DNA from: Duganella sp. BJB480
Lineage (GTDB): Bacteria; Pseudomonadota; Gammaproteobacteria; Burkholderiales; Burkholderiaceae_D
DNA length: 64,000 nt
Direction: 5' to 3'
Assembly: GCA_003416985.1 (NCBI GenBank)
Contig: QVIN01000006.1
Location: 517,871-581,870 of the forward strand
Numbering within the stretch: the first letter of the stretch is position 1; every line of letters starts with the position of its first letter. Positions 52,839 through 61,471 of this stretch are shown piece by piece. The notes under the pieces were generated by a model. That model had not been told where the DNA came from and made no database searches. It saw only the letters and a program-made list of their open reading frames with translations. Made by a program: the position numbers and the translations under genes.

Positions 52839-54368
52839 TCAATCAATTTTGCGGTGGGCGAAGCGCAAGTGGTGGCGCGCCGCGACGTCGTGCAGGGTGT
52901 CGAGTTCCTGGCGCGGCATGGCCAGCGCCACGTGCATGTCCGGCCGGACCAGGTAGGCCGCGTCGCGCAGCAGGCCGGCGTCGGCGGCGGCCTCGGTCCA
53001 TGGATAGACGTGCAGCGGCAGCGACAGCCCGCAGGCCGTGGCGTCCAGCGCGGGCGAGGCCGCGCCGTAGACGTGCAGCTGCCACTCCAGCGATTGCAGC
53101 GCCTCGAAGTTGTCGCCGCCGTCGGCCTGCGGTACCCACGGCAGACGGTCGCCGCCGATCACGTCGCCGGCGCGGCCCGCGCTCAGGGGACTGTCGGGAT
53201 AGTGGATCTGCACTTGCGACAAGGTCTTGAACGCCGTGCGGCGCGCGGCCGCAAAGCCGGCCAGCATGGGCAGCAGGTGCGGCACCAGCCAGTTGCGCAG
53301 CAGCTGCCCGCCGGCGCCTTGCGACACCACCAGCTGGAACACGCGGTCGGTGGTGGCCACCAGCTTGCGCGCGAAGACGATGCGTTCGGCCTGGTAGGTG
53401 TCGAGCAGGGCGGGATCGGCGCGGGCTTGCAGCACCTGGGCCAGTTTCCATGACAGGTTGACGGCGTCGCCGATGCCGGTGTTCATGCCCTGGCCGCCGG
53501 CGGGGCTGTGGACGTGGGCGGCATCGCCGCTCAGGAAGCAGCGGCCGGCGTGGAACTGCGACGCCACGCGATGATGCACGCGGTAGGTGGAGAACCAGTT
53601 GACCTGTTCCACCTGGATGCCGAGCAGCGGCTCCAGCACCGGACGCACGTCCTCGAATCCCGGCTCCGGCATGGCCTCCGCCTGCGGCGGCATGATGCCG
53701 ATCAGGCGCTGCATGCCGCGCGAGCGTACCGGCAGCATCAGCGCGAAGGTGTTGGCGCCGATATGGCCGACCAGGTCGCGGTTTTCCGGGCCCGAGGTCT
53801 TGACGTCGGCCACGTAGTACAGATGGTCGTAGGTGCCGCCGGCGAAATCGAGCTTGAGCGATTCGCGCACGCGGCTATGGGCGCCGTCGCACCCGCACAG
53901 GTAGGCGCTGTTGCAGGCCGCATGGGCGCCGTCCCGTTCCAGCATGGCGCGCACGCCCCATTCGTCCTGCGTGAACGATGCCAGCGCGGTGTTCCATTCG
54001 ACTTCGACGCCGAGCGCCTTCAACTGCTCGACCAGGAAGCGTTCGTGATCGTCCTGCGGGAAGGCCAGCACGAAGGGGTAGGGGCTGATCCCCGCGCCGA
54101 TGTCCTTGAACGGCAACTCGATCACATCCTCGCCGCCTTCGCGCAGGTGGATGGCTTCGACCTTGATGCCGAGGTTGACGACGACATCGGCAAAGCCCAG
54201 CTGCCGGTAGAACTCCAGCGTGCGCGCATGCACCGCCATGGCGCGCGAAGCCTGGCCCGGGCCGCTGTTCTTGTCGATGATGCGCAGGGCAACGCCATGC
54301 CGAGCCAGGCGGATGGCGAGCACCAAGCCGGTGGGACCGGCGCCGACGATGAGGACTTGAGGGGCCAT
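52839..54368 (-). CDS. FAD-dependent aromatic monooxygenase
   Basis: 509 residues with LIVGAGPTGLVLAIRLARHG (GxGxxG) at the start, HLYYVADVKTSGPENRDLVG region, and GDAAHVHSPAGGQGMNTGIG (near residues 276-295), the group A flavoprotein hydroxylase GD and FAD ribityl motif. It ends in a thioredoxin-like C-terminal part (about 400-509), as in phenol hydroxylase/MhpA-type enzymes. It adds one oxygen to a phenolic or similar ring using NAD(P)H; the substrate is unknown. Its 105-bp divergent region with the beta-lactamase holds no clear operator. It has no adjoining ring-cleavage genes. Confidence 0.92.
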   Translation of the reverse strand: MAPQVLIVGAGPTGLVLAIRLARHGVALRIIDKNSGPGQASRAMAVHARTLEFYRQLGFADVVVNLGIKVEAIHLREGGEDVIELPFKDIGAGISPYPFVLAFPQDDHERFLVEQLKALGVEVEWNTALASFTQDEWGVRAMLERDGAHAACNSAYLCGCDGAHSRVRESLKLDFAGGTYDHLYYVADVKTSGPENRDLVGHIGANTFALMLPVRSRGMQRLIGIMPPQAEAMPEPGFEDVRPVLEPLLGIQVEQVNWFSTYRVHHRVASQFHAGRCFLSGDAAHVHSPAGGQGMNTGIGDAVNLSWKLAQVLQARADPALLDTYQAERIVFARKLVATTDRVFQLVVSQGAGGQLLRNWLVPHLLPMLAGFAAARRTAFKTLSQVQIHYPDSPLSAGRAGDVIGGDRLPWVPQADGGDNFEALQSLEWQLHVYGAASPALDATACGLSLPLHVYPWTEAAADAGLLRDAAYLVRPDMHVALAMPRQELDTLHDVAARHHLRFAHRKID

Positions 54369-54473
54369 GTAATGAGTCTACATCCGCCGCCCGACGGGGC
54401 GCGTTCGATTGAATACGGGCTTAAGAAACGGCTGGTAAGATGCGAAACATTGTTTAACTTGCACCTATGCGCC

Positions 54474-55361
54474 ATGACCGTTTCCGCCACTCGCCGTACC
54501 CTGTTGCTGGCGCTTGCCGTCGCTCCTTTCGCCAACGCCGCCGACCTGCTCGACAACGCGCCGTCATCCATGCCGCTGTCGGCGGCGGCGCTGTTGGCCA
54601 AGCTGGAGGCCGATTCGGGCGGCCGGCTGGGCGTGGCCGCGATGAACACTGCCGACGGCCGGCGCCTGCTGCATCGCGCCGATGAGCGCTTCCCGTTCTG
54701 CAGCACGTTCAAGATGATGCTGGCGGCGGCGGTGCTGGCCAAGGGGCCGGCGCTGCTGAAGAAGCGGGTGCGGTATTCGAAGGCCGACATGGTGACGTAT
54801 TCGCCGGTCACCGAAAAGCATATCGGCCGGGGCATGACCGTCGCGGCGCTGTGCGAGGCCACCATCCAGACCAGCGACAACACGGCGGCCAACCTGCTGA
54901 TGAAGCAGATCGGCGGGCCGGCCGCGGTGACGGCGTTCGCGCGCTCGATCGGCGACATGGAATTCCGCCTGGAGCGCATGGAGACGGAGCTCAACACCGC
55001 GCTGCCCGGCGATCCGCGCGACACCACCACGCCGGCGTCGATGGTGGAGTCGCTGCACAAGCTGGTGCTGGGCGATGGCCTGGGCGCGGCGCAGCGCAAG
55101 CAGCTCAAGGACTGGATGCTGGGGACCACCACCGGCGACACCCGCATCCGCGCCGGCGTACCGGCCGGCAGCCAGGTGGCCGACAAAACCGGCACCGGAG
55201 ACTACGGCACCACCAACGATATCGGCGTCATTTGGCAGCCGGGCAAGGCGCCGGTGGCGCTGGTGGTCTACCTCACCCAGCCCGGCAAGGACGACAAGGC
55301 GCGCAGCGAGATCATCGCCGAAGCGGCCAGGATAGTCGTCGAGGCCTTCCGAGTCGGTTAA
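54474..55361 (+). CDS. bla: Class A beta-lactamase
   Basis: 295 residues from ATG 54474. Signal region with twin Arg (ATRRTLLLALAVAPFANA), a possible Tat signal as in PenA-type enzymes. All class A motifs are present: Ser77-Thr-Phe-Lys80, Ser134-Asp-Asn136, Glu170-T-E-L-Asn174 (Glu166 of the common numbering) and Lys238-Thr-Gly240. Cys76 precedes the nucleophile, as in CTX-M and carbapenemase types, but position 238 (common numbering) is Gly, so no C69-C238 bridge. Periplasmic; hydrolyses beta-lactams. No ampR or penR regulator adjoins; expression may be constitutive. Confidence 0.94.
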   Translation: MTVSATRRTLLLALAVAPFANAADLLDNAPSSMPLSAAALLAKLEADSGGRLGVAAMNTADGRRLLHRADERFPFCSTFKMMLAAAVLAKGPALLKKRVRYSKADMVTYSPVTEKHIGRGMTVAALCEATIQTSDNTAANLLMKQIGGPAAVTAFARSIGDMEFRLERMETELNTALPGDPRDTTTPASMVESLHKLVLGDGLGAAQRKQLKDWMLGTTTGDTRIRAGVPAGSQVADKTGTGDYGTTNDIGVIWQPGKAPVALVVYLTQPGKDDKARSEIIAEAARIVVEAFRVG

Positions 55362-55390
55362 ACTACGGCCTTACACTTTAAGGCCTGACC

Positions 55391-55906
55391 ATGACGAACC
55401 AAAAACAAGCGCCTGCGGGCCGGGTAGCGAATCCCTTCCTGAACGCCGACTTCTACGCGCGCATGCGCGACTACACGGAGCGCGACGCGGCCTTTTCCAA
55501 GGAAGCGAAGGCGATCGGCGAGAGCGGCGCCGGCAAGCAGGGTACCGATGCGCGCCATGCGCCGTCGCTGCAGGTGCTGCGCGCCACGGTCAAGAAGGGC
55601 CTGACGCTGGAGGTTATGTTGAATCGCATCGTGCAGGGAGTGGAGTCGGGCCTGTGGGAGCCTTGGCTGGCGGCCTACGGCATCGAACTGCGCGGCGTGA
55701 ACTACGCCAAGACCGGAGAGCGCAATGCGCGCCTGGCGATCGACATGAGCATGAGCTCCAAGGCGCATACGATATTCTCCGCCGCCGGTGTCGGCAACTG
55801 GCGCAGCCTGGTGGCCGAGGACTGCGCCCAGATCCAGATCGACAAGCCCACCGAGAAGACACCGGCCAAGCTGACCGCCATCTTCTTCCTCGACGCTCCC
55901 GCCTAA
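55391..55906 (+). CDS. Unknown protein after the beta-lactamase
   Basis: 171 residues, no signal peptide or membrane helix. AAGG precedes ATG. Regions DFYARMRDYTERDAAFSKEA, LEVMLNRIVQGVESGLWEPW and LRGVNYAKTGERNARLAIDM look folded and conserved in style, but I recognise no family. It starts 29 bp after the beta-lactamase stop on the same strand, so may share its transcript. It overlaps the convergent deacetylase gene by 4 bp. Possibly a nucleic-acid-modifying or immunity-type protein, but no motif supports either. Confidence 0.62.
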   Translation: MTNQKQAPAGRVANPFLNADFYARMRDYTERDAAFSKEAKAIGESGAGKQGTDARHAPSLQVLRATVKKGLTLEVMLNRIVQGVESGLWEPWLAAYGIELRGVNYAKTGERNARLAIDMSMSSKAHTIFSAAGVGNWRSLVAEDCAQIQIDKPTEKTPAKLTAIFFLDAPA

Positions 55907-56622
55907 TTCCACGCCAGGTGGACCACGCTGTAGCCGCGCTGCTTGAGTAGCTTGAGCAGCGACGGCAGCGCCTTCGCGGTCGGCACGTTCACGTCGTGCA
56001 TGAGAAGGATGCCGCCGCCGGTGGTGTCCAGGCTTTTGACCAGGCGCTCGACCAGGATCTCGGTGGTGTCCTCCGGCAGCCAGTCGTTGATGCCGAGGTC
56101 TATCGACATCACGGTGATGCCGGCGTCCTTGAGCGCGGCCAGCGTGGCTGGCGTCTCGGCCAGGTAAGGGAAGCGATAGGCCGGCGTGGCCTTGCCGAAG
56201 ACAGTCTGGTAGGCCGCCTGCACCTGGCGCAGATCGGCCAGCTGCGCCGGTTCGCTCATCGTGGTCAGGTTTGTATGCGTCTGGCTGTGCACTCCGGCCG
56301 AGTGGCCTTCCGCCACCACGCGCCGCGCCAGCTCGGGCGATTTCTCCAGATTGGTCCCGACCATGAAGAACGTGGCCCGCGCGCATTGGTCCGCCAGCGC
56401 CTTGAGCACCAGCGGCGTGGTTTCCGGCATCGGGCCGTCGTCGAAGGTCAGTACGATTTCGTTCTTTTGCAGCGGCAGCGGCGCGTGCTGCAGCGCGCCG
56501 TACAGCGCGGCCTCGCGCTTCAGCGTGATGGTGCGGGCGGTGCCCAGCTTATCGGGGCCGCAGTCGGCGGCGTTGGCCAGGCCGGCCAGCGTGACCAGCA
56601 AGCCTGCTATCGCGATTCTCAT
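55903..56622 (-). CDS. Polysaccharide deacetylase (NodB domain), exported
   Basis: 239 residues with a signal peptide (IAGLLVTLAGLANA). The NodB active site is complete: TFDDGP (Asp61 base, Asp62 metal), HSQTH (His112, His116 metal), RFPYL, and LLMHDV near the end. It removes acetyl groups from N-acetylated sugars, or possibly other N-acyl groups, in the periplasm. ATG 56622 overlaps the PPTase stop (TGA at 56619-56621) by 4 bp, so it is the third gene of the synthetase operon. Its presence suggests a deacetylation step in product maturation or release. Confidence 0.9.
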   Translation of the reverse strand: MRIAIAGLLVTLAGLANAADCGPDKLGTARTITLKREAALYGALQHAPLPLQKNEIVLTFDDGPMPETTPLVLKALADQCARATFFMVGTNLEKSPELARRVVAEGHSAGVHSQTHTNLTTMSEPAQLADLRQVQAAYQTVFGKATPAYRFPYLAETPATLAALKDAGITVMSIDLGINDWLPEDTTEILVERLVKSLDTTGGGILLMHDVNVPTAKALPSLLKLLKQRGYSVVHLAWN

Positions 56623-57209
56623 TGTGCTTGGTCCTGAAGTGGGAGTGCCAGCGAGGCTACCAGATTATTCGGCAGCATGGTGGACGCCGTGACCGTCGCC
56701 GGCACCGCGAGATCCTCCGACCATTCGACAAGCTGTATGCCGTGGCATTTGAGCGTGGCCTCGTGCCGGGTCCACGCCAGGACGAATGCGAGCGTGCTGT
56801 CGGCGGCGGGCGTGGCGGCCAGCGCGGCGCAGGCCTCCGGGCCGAGATAGTCGCGCGCCACGGCCTGCCAGTTGAAAACTTCATACACGCGCATCAGGTC
56901 GATGCCGACCGCGCCGTGCAGGTTGACCGCGGCGATCGAGCATCCGTCCTCGTGGCTGAAGGAGCAGCCGATATCGCTGTCATGTCCGTCCACGACGACT
57001 TTCAGGGGATGGCCCGGGAGCGAGTGGATGCCGAAGCTTGCCGCGGGCTTGCCGGTCAGCGCGGCCAGCACCTCGGATATCGCACGCCGGATTTCAGCCC
57101 GCTGGTGCGCCCGGGGCATGTCGTGGGCGACCGTTATGTAGATCGCCACGACGCCGTCCTGCGACGCCGGCACGGGCCCTGGCCAGGGATGGACGATCAG
57201 CTCCATCAT
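56619..57209 (-). CDS. 4'-Phosphopantetheinyl transferase (Sfp-type)
   Basis: 196 residues from ATG 57209. Sfp-type motifs: SFSHEDG, GIDLM (Asp104 metal) and WTRHEATLK (Trp146, Glu150, Lys154; the usual Lys before Glu is His). It transfers the phosphopantetheine arm from CoA to a Ser of a carrier domain. Start and stop each overlap the next gene by 4 bp (ATGA), so it is co-translated with the synthetase and the deacetylase. This dedicated enzyme very likely activates Ser607 of the synthetase. Confidence 0.9.
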   Translation of the reverse strand: MMELIVHPWPGPVPASQDGVVAIYITVAHDMPRAHQRAEIRRAISEVLAALTGKPAASFGIHSLPGHPLKVVVDGHDSDIGCSFSHEDGCSIAAVNLHGAVGIDLMRVYEVFNWQAVARDYLGPEACAALAATPAADSTLAFVLAWTRHEATLKCHGIQLVEWSEDLAVPATVTASTMLPNNLVASLALPLQDQAQ

Positions 57210-60200
57210 CGCGCCGGCGCGGCGGGACAGCCGGCCCAGTAGCCATTGGCGGGAATCTGCTCGCCCTTCATAACCAGCGTCAGCGCGCCGACGCGGGCGT
57301 TGTCGCCGACGACGGCGCTGTACAGCACCGCGCTGCGCGGTCCCATGTAGACGTTCTTGCCGATGGTGACGCGGTCGATCTTCATCACGCGGTCCTCGAA
57401 CAGGTGGGTTTGCGGGCAGGTGAGCGCATTCAGTTCGCTGTGGTCGCCGATGTGGACGCAGTCGAATTCCGTGATGTCGGTGGTGTCGAGATAGACACCC
57501 TTGCCGATGCGCGAACCCAGCATGTTGAACGCCAGCGGCAGCCACGGCGTGCCGCGCAGGTAGCGCATGAAGTTCGGCACGGCGATGCCTTCGTACAGGT
57601 TGGTCACGCCCTCGGACAGCCACACGAACGGCGTCCACATCGGCTCCGACTGTTTGCGGTAACGGCCGATCAGCAGCCATTTAAGCAGCACCACGAAGAT
57701 GTAGTTGCCGATGCCGTAGCCCAGGCCCGCCAGCGTCAGGTCCCACGTCACCTCGGCCCAGCGGCCGGCGCCGGCGGCCGGCATCACCGCCAGCACCAGC
57801 GTGTAGCCGACCGCGATCACCAGCGCATGCGGCGCGACGATGCGGAACGCCTCGATCAGGCCGCGGCCCAGGCGGCGCATGGGCGACGGGTGGAAGGTCA
57901 GGTTCTCGGGATAGCCGCTGGTCTGCTCGCGCGCGGGCAGGTTGATCGGCGGGGAGCCCAGCCAGGTGTCGCCGCTTTTCATCTGTTCGTTGTCCGGCGC
58001 GCGCGAGTGCACGCCGATCAGCACATGCTCCGGCAGCACCGTGCCGTCCGGGATGTAGGCGCCGTTGCCGACGAAGCTGCGGTGCGAAATCACGGTCGGC
58101 TTCATGATCATCCAGCCGCCGTCGATCTCCTCGTCTCCCAGCATGACCGCGTCGGCGATGAAGGTTTCGTCGCCCAGGGTCAGCATGTCCGGCACCACGC
58201 CCAGCGCGGTGGAGATCTCGGCGTCCTTGCCGACCTTGGCGCCGAGCAGGCGATACCAGTACGGCGCGAACACGGTGGCGTAAATGCCGTGCAGGACGTT
58301 GAGGCTCGATTCCTGGATCTGGCTCACCAGCCACTTGGCGCAGTAGGTGTTGCTGTGGATGGCCGAGCGGCCCGGCTGCAGGCGTGGCAGCACGCTCCAG
58401 CGGATGCCGGCCGACAGCAGCGCCGTCAGCACGATCAGCACAGTGCTGGCGGGGAAGGCCAGCAGGAAGTAGCGCAGCAGCTGGACGCGCACGTCGTCGC
58501 CCTGTATCCATGGCAGCCATCCTGCTTCGTCGAACCAGTCGATCAGCACGAAGCTCGGGAACACCGGCATGAAGAACAGCGTGACGATCAGCAGGATGCC
58601 GAAGATGAAGAACAAGCCTTCACCCATGCGGCGCGCGGCGCTGGCTTGTGGGCGCGGCGGCAGGCGGGTGGTGTCGAAGGCGCCGGTGTCGCGCGCCGGC
58701 GAACCGGCCCACACGCGGCCGGCCGGCACGCGCATGCCGTCGCCCAGCGCCGACTGGCCTTCCAGGTGGCCCAGCGCTTCGATATGCGTATTGCCCTCCA
58801 TGACGGCGAAGGAGCTGACGCAGGTGTCGTCTTCCAGCGTGATTTGGCCCAGCAGCAGGCGGCCGCGCTGCACACGGGCGTTCTCGAAGTTGACGGCGTT
58901 GCCGATGCTGACGTTGTCGCCGATGCTGAGCAGGTCCGGCGAACGCAAGGTCATCGAGCCGATGATGACGTCCTTGCCCACCTTGGCGCCCAGCGCGCGC
59001 AGCCACCAGGCGTTGAGCGAGGAGCCGCTCAGCAGGTAGGCAGGCGCCGCCTCCACCAGTCGGTCGGCCAGCCACCAGCGATAGTAGGTGATGCCCCACA
59101 GCGGATAGTCGCCGGCCTGCAGGCGGCCGGCGATCAGCCATTTGCCGGCGATGGCGATGCCGAATTCGCCGATCGTCGCCAGCAGGAACACGCCGACCGA
59201 GGCGGCGATCGCGATCGCCACGGAGTCGCCAGGATCGCCGGTGAAGAAGTGGTAGGTGAAGAACGGCGCCAGCCACTGCGCCATGCGCAGCGCCACCAGC
59301 GCCGGCATCGCGGCCACTTGCGCCATGCCGCAGGTCCAGCGTTTGAACGAGGAGGGCGGCGTCCAGTCGGCCTCCGCCTCGGCGGCCTTGGGCGCGTCGG
59401 CCAGCACCAGGGCGATCTTGCCGACCTGGCGCTGCTGGTAGATGTCGCGCACGGTGATGTGGGCGAAGCGCGGATCGGCGCGCAGGGCCGAGGCCAGGCG
59501 CGCCGCGAAGAACGAGTGGCCGCCAAGGTCGGTGAAGAAGTCGGCCTGGCGCAGCACCGGCTGGCCGGGGAACAGCGTGGCCAGCGCGGCGAACAGCGCT
59601 TCCTCACCCGGGGTCTCGGGCAGGTCGGATTCCTCGTTGCCGCCGGCCGGCGGTGCGCTCAGCGGCATGGCCTTCAGCGCCTTGCGGTCGATTTTGCCGG
59701 AGGTCAGGCGCGGCATGGCGTCCTGCATTTCGTAGCGGCCGGGGACCATGTACGGCGGCAGCGTGGCGGCCAGGCTGGCGCGCAATGTCTTGGGATCCAG
59801 CGTAGCTCCAGCTGCGGCTTCCGGCACGATGTAGGCCACCAGCTGGTCGATGCCGTCGTCCTTGCGCAGCAACACCGCGACCGTGCCGACGCCTTCCTGC
59901 TGCGCCAGCACGGCCTCGATCTCGCCCAGCTCCACGCGGAAGCCGCGTATCTTCACCTGGTCGTCGGCACGGCCCAGGCACAGCACCTCGCCGTCGGCGT
60001 CGATGCGGGCCAGGTCGCCGGTGCGGTACAGGCGGGCGTCGTGCTGGCCGCTGGACCATGGGTTGACCAGGAATTTTTCCGCCGTCAGGTCTGGTCGGCC
60101 AAGGTAGCCGGCCGCCAGGCCAGGGCCGGTGATGCACAGCTCACCGATCTCGCCGCGCGGCAGCAGGCGCAGCGCCGGCTCGTGCGGCGCCACGGCCGCT

Positions 60201-61333
60201 TGCGCCAACGGATTGTCGGTGTCGATGCCGGCCGGCGCGTCGGGACCCTGCGCGACGGCTGCGGCGGCGATGGCCGGTTCGGTGCTGGTGTCGATCACCA
60301 GCAGGCCGTAATTGGGCAGCGGCGTGCCGATGGTGACCGGATGGCCCGGCTGCAGGCGCGCCAGGCTGGCCGACACCGTCGCCTCGGTCGGACCGTAGGT
60401 GTTGAACATCTGCCGGCCGGGGCGCGACCAGCGCTCCACCAGCGATTCCGGGCACATCTCGCCACCCAGGTTGATCAGGCGCAGGCTGGGCACTTCCTGA
60501 TTGAACAGCGCCAGCAGGGTCGGCACCGCGTGCAGCACGGTGACCCGGTTCTCGTCCAGCATGCGCGGCAGCGTTTCGGGATCGCCGCTGATTTCCTTGG
60601 GGCCGATCCACAGCGTGGCGCCAACCAGGTAGGCGATCCAGATCTCTTCGAACGACATGTCGAAGGCCACCGAGAAGCCTTGATACACCTTGTCCTGCGC
60701 GCTCACGCCGAGCACCGCGTTCTCGCTGCGCAGGAAGTGGCAGATGCTGCGCTGGGTGATCAGGATGCCTTTCGGCTTGCCGGTCGAGCCGGAGGTGTAG
60801 ATGACGTAGGCCGGCACGTCGGGCGATACCGCGCTGCGGCGCGACAGCGTTGCGCCGGCCGGCGGCGCGGCCAGCAGCGCCTCGGCGGTCCACACGGGAC
60901 GGCCGATGTCCGCCAGGCGCGGCGCGAAGGCGGCGCAGGTCAGCACGCCGGCGCCGTCGGCGTCGTCCAGGCACACTTGCAGGCGGTCGACCGGGATGTC
61001 CTCGTCGACCGGCAGCCAGGCCGCGCCGGCCTTGGCGATGCCCGCCTGTAGCACCAGCAGCTCGATGCCGCGCGGCAGCCACAGGCCGACGATCTGGCCC
61101 GGGCGCACGCCGGCGTCGATCAGGCGGGCCGCCACCAGGTCGGCCTGGGCGTTCAGTTCGCGGTAGCTGAGGCTGCGGGCGCCGAAGATCAGCGCGGTGT
61201 GGTCGGGGGTGCGGGCGGCGCTTGCTTCCAGCAGGTCCGCCAGGATTTCCTCGCGCAGCAACTCGCTTTGCGGTTTCCCGTAAAGAATGTCTGGATGCGA
61301 TTGCGGAATGTGCGGTGTTACTGGGTCGTTCAT
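57206..61333 (-). CDS. Pls/PosA-type single-module NRPS (poly-amino acid synthetase)
   Basis: 1375 residues, close to the about 1320 of epsilon-poly-lysine synthetase (Pls). Adenylation domain (about 25-570): YTSGSTGKPKG, FDMSFEEIW, NTYGPTEATV, YRTGDLAR, RGFRVELGEIE. Carrier domain: DLGGHSFF with Ser607. The rest has six membrane helices in three pairs, separated by three left-handed beta-helix (hexapeptide) domains (AKVGKDVIIGSM, AKVGKDAEISTA, SRIGKGVYLDTT starts). There is no condensation or thioesterase domain, the Pls/PosA layout in which the membrane part polymerises one amino acid. The start is ATG 61333. Divergent from amn; overlaps the PPTase by 4 bp. Confidence 0.9.
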   Translation of the reverse strand: MNDPVTPHIPQSHPDILYGKPQSELLREEILADLLEASAARTPDHTALIFGARSLSYRELNAQADLVAARLIDAGVRPGQIVGLWLPRGIELLVLQAGIAKAGAAWLPVDEDIPVDRLQVCLDDADGAGVLTCAAFAPRLADIGRPVWTAEALLAAPPAGATLSRRSAVSPDVPAYVIYTSGSTGKPKGILITQRSICHFLRSENAVLGVSAQDKVYQGFSVAFDMSFEEIWIAYLVGATLWIGPKEISGDPETLPRMLDENRVTVLHAVPTLLALFNQEVPSLRLINLGGEMCPESLVERWSRPGRQMFNTYGPTEATVSASLARLQPGHPVTIGTPLPNYGLLVIDTSTEPAIAAAAVAQGPDAPAGIDTDNPLAQAAVAPHEPALRLLPRGEIGELCITGPGLAAGYLGRPDLTAEKFLVNPWSSGQHDARLYRTGDLARIDADGEVLCLGRADDQVKIRGFRVELGEIEAVLAQQEGVGTVAVLLRKDDGIDQLVAYIVPEAAAGATLDPKTLRASLAATLPPYMVPGRYEMQDAMPRLTSGKIDRKALKAMPLSAPPAGGNEESDLPETPGEEALFAALATLFPGQPVLRQADFFTDLGGHSFFAARLASALRADPRFAHITVRDIYQQRQVGKIALVLADAPKAAEAEADWTPPSSFKRWTCGMAQVAAMPALVALRMAQWLAPFFTYHFFTGDPGDSVAIAIAASVGVFLLATIGEFGIAIAGKWLIAGRLQAGDYPLWGITYYRWWLADRLVEAAPAYLLSGSSLNAWWLRALGAKVGKDVIIGSMTLRSPDLLSIGDNVSIGNAVNFENARVQRGRLLLGQITLEDDTCVSSFAVMEGNTHIEALGHLEGQSALGDGMRVPAGRVWAGSPARDTGAFDTTRLPPRPQASAARRMGEGLFFIFGILLIVTLFFMPVFPSFVLIDWFDEAGWLPWIQGDDVRVQLLRYFLLAFPASTVLIVLTALLSAGIRWSVLPRLQPGRSAIHSNTYCAKWLVSQIQESSLNVLHGIYATVFAPYWYRLLGAKVGKDAEISTALGVVPDMLTLGDETFIADAVMLGDEEIDGGWMIMKPTVISHRSFVGNGAYIPDGTVLPEHVLIGVHSRAPDNEQMKSGDTWLGSPPINLPAREQTSGYPENLTFHPSPMRRLGRGLIEAFRIVAPHALVIAVGYTLVLAVMPAAGAGRWAEVTWDLTLAGLGYGIGNYIFVVLLKWLLIGRYRKQSEPMWTPFVWLSEGVTNLYEGIAVPNFMRYLRGTPWLPLAFNMLGSRIGKGVYLDTTDITEFDCVHIGDHSELNALTCPQTHLFEDRVMKIDRVTIGKNVYMGPRSAVLYSAVVGDNARVGALTLVMKGEQIPANGYWAGCPAAPAR

Positions 61334-61471
61334 GCTGAGACTTTATTTTGTGTTGGCGGGTGTCATTGTACGGTACGGATGTGCGTTCCAATAGAGGAAG
61401 AATGCAAGTTCCGCTGTCAGCCTTTACAATGGGAAATATAGGGAGATTTTCCTGTGTCACCGAGGAGCCGC

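Noticed and set aside
57038-61051. A plus-strand frame of over 1300 codons opposite the synthetase.
   Set aside because: It mirrors the synthetase codon by codon, is rich in Arg/Gln/His/Ala as GC-rich antisense frames are, and shows no family motif.
57206-61333. Idea that the NRPS makes a siderophore or lipopeptide.
   Set aside because: Only one adenylation and one carrier domain, no condensation or thioesterase domain, and the membrane plus hexapeptide layout fits Pls/PosA instead.
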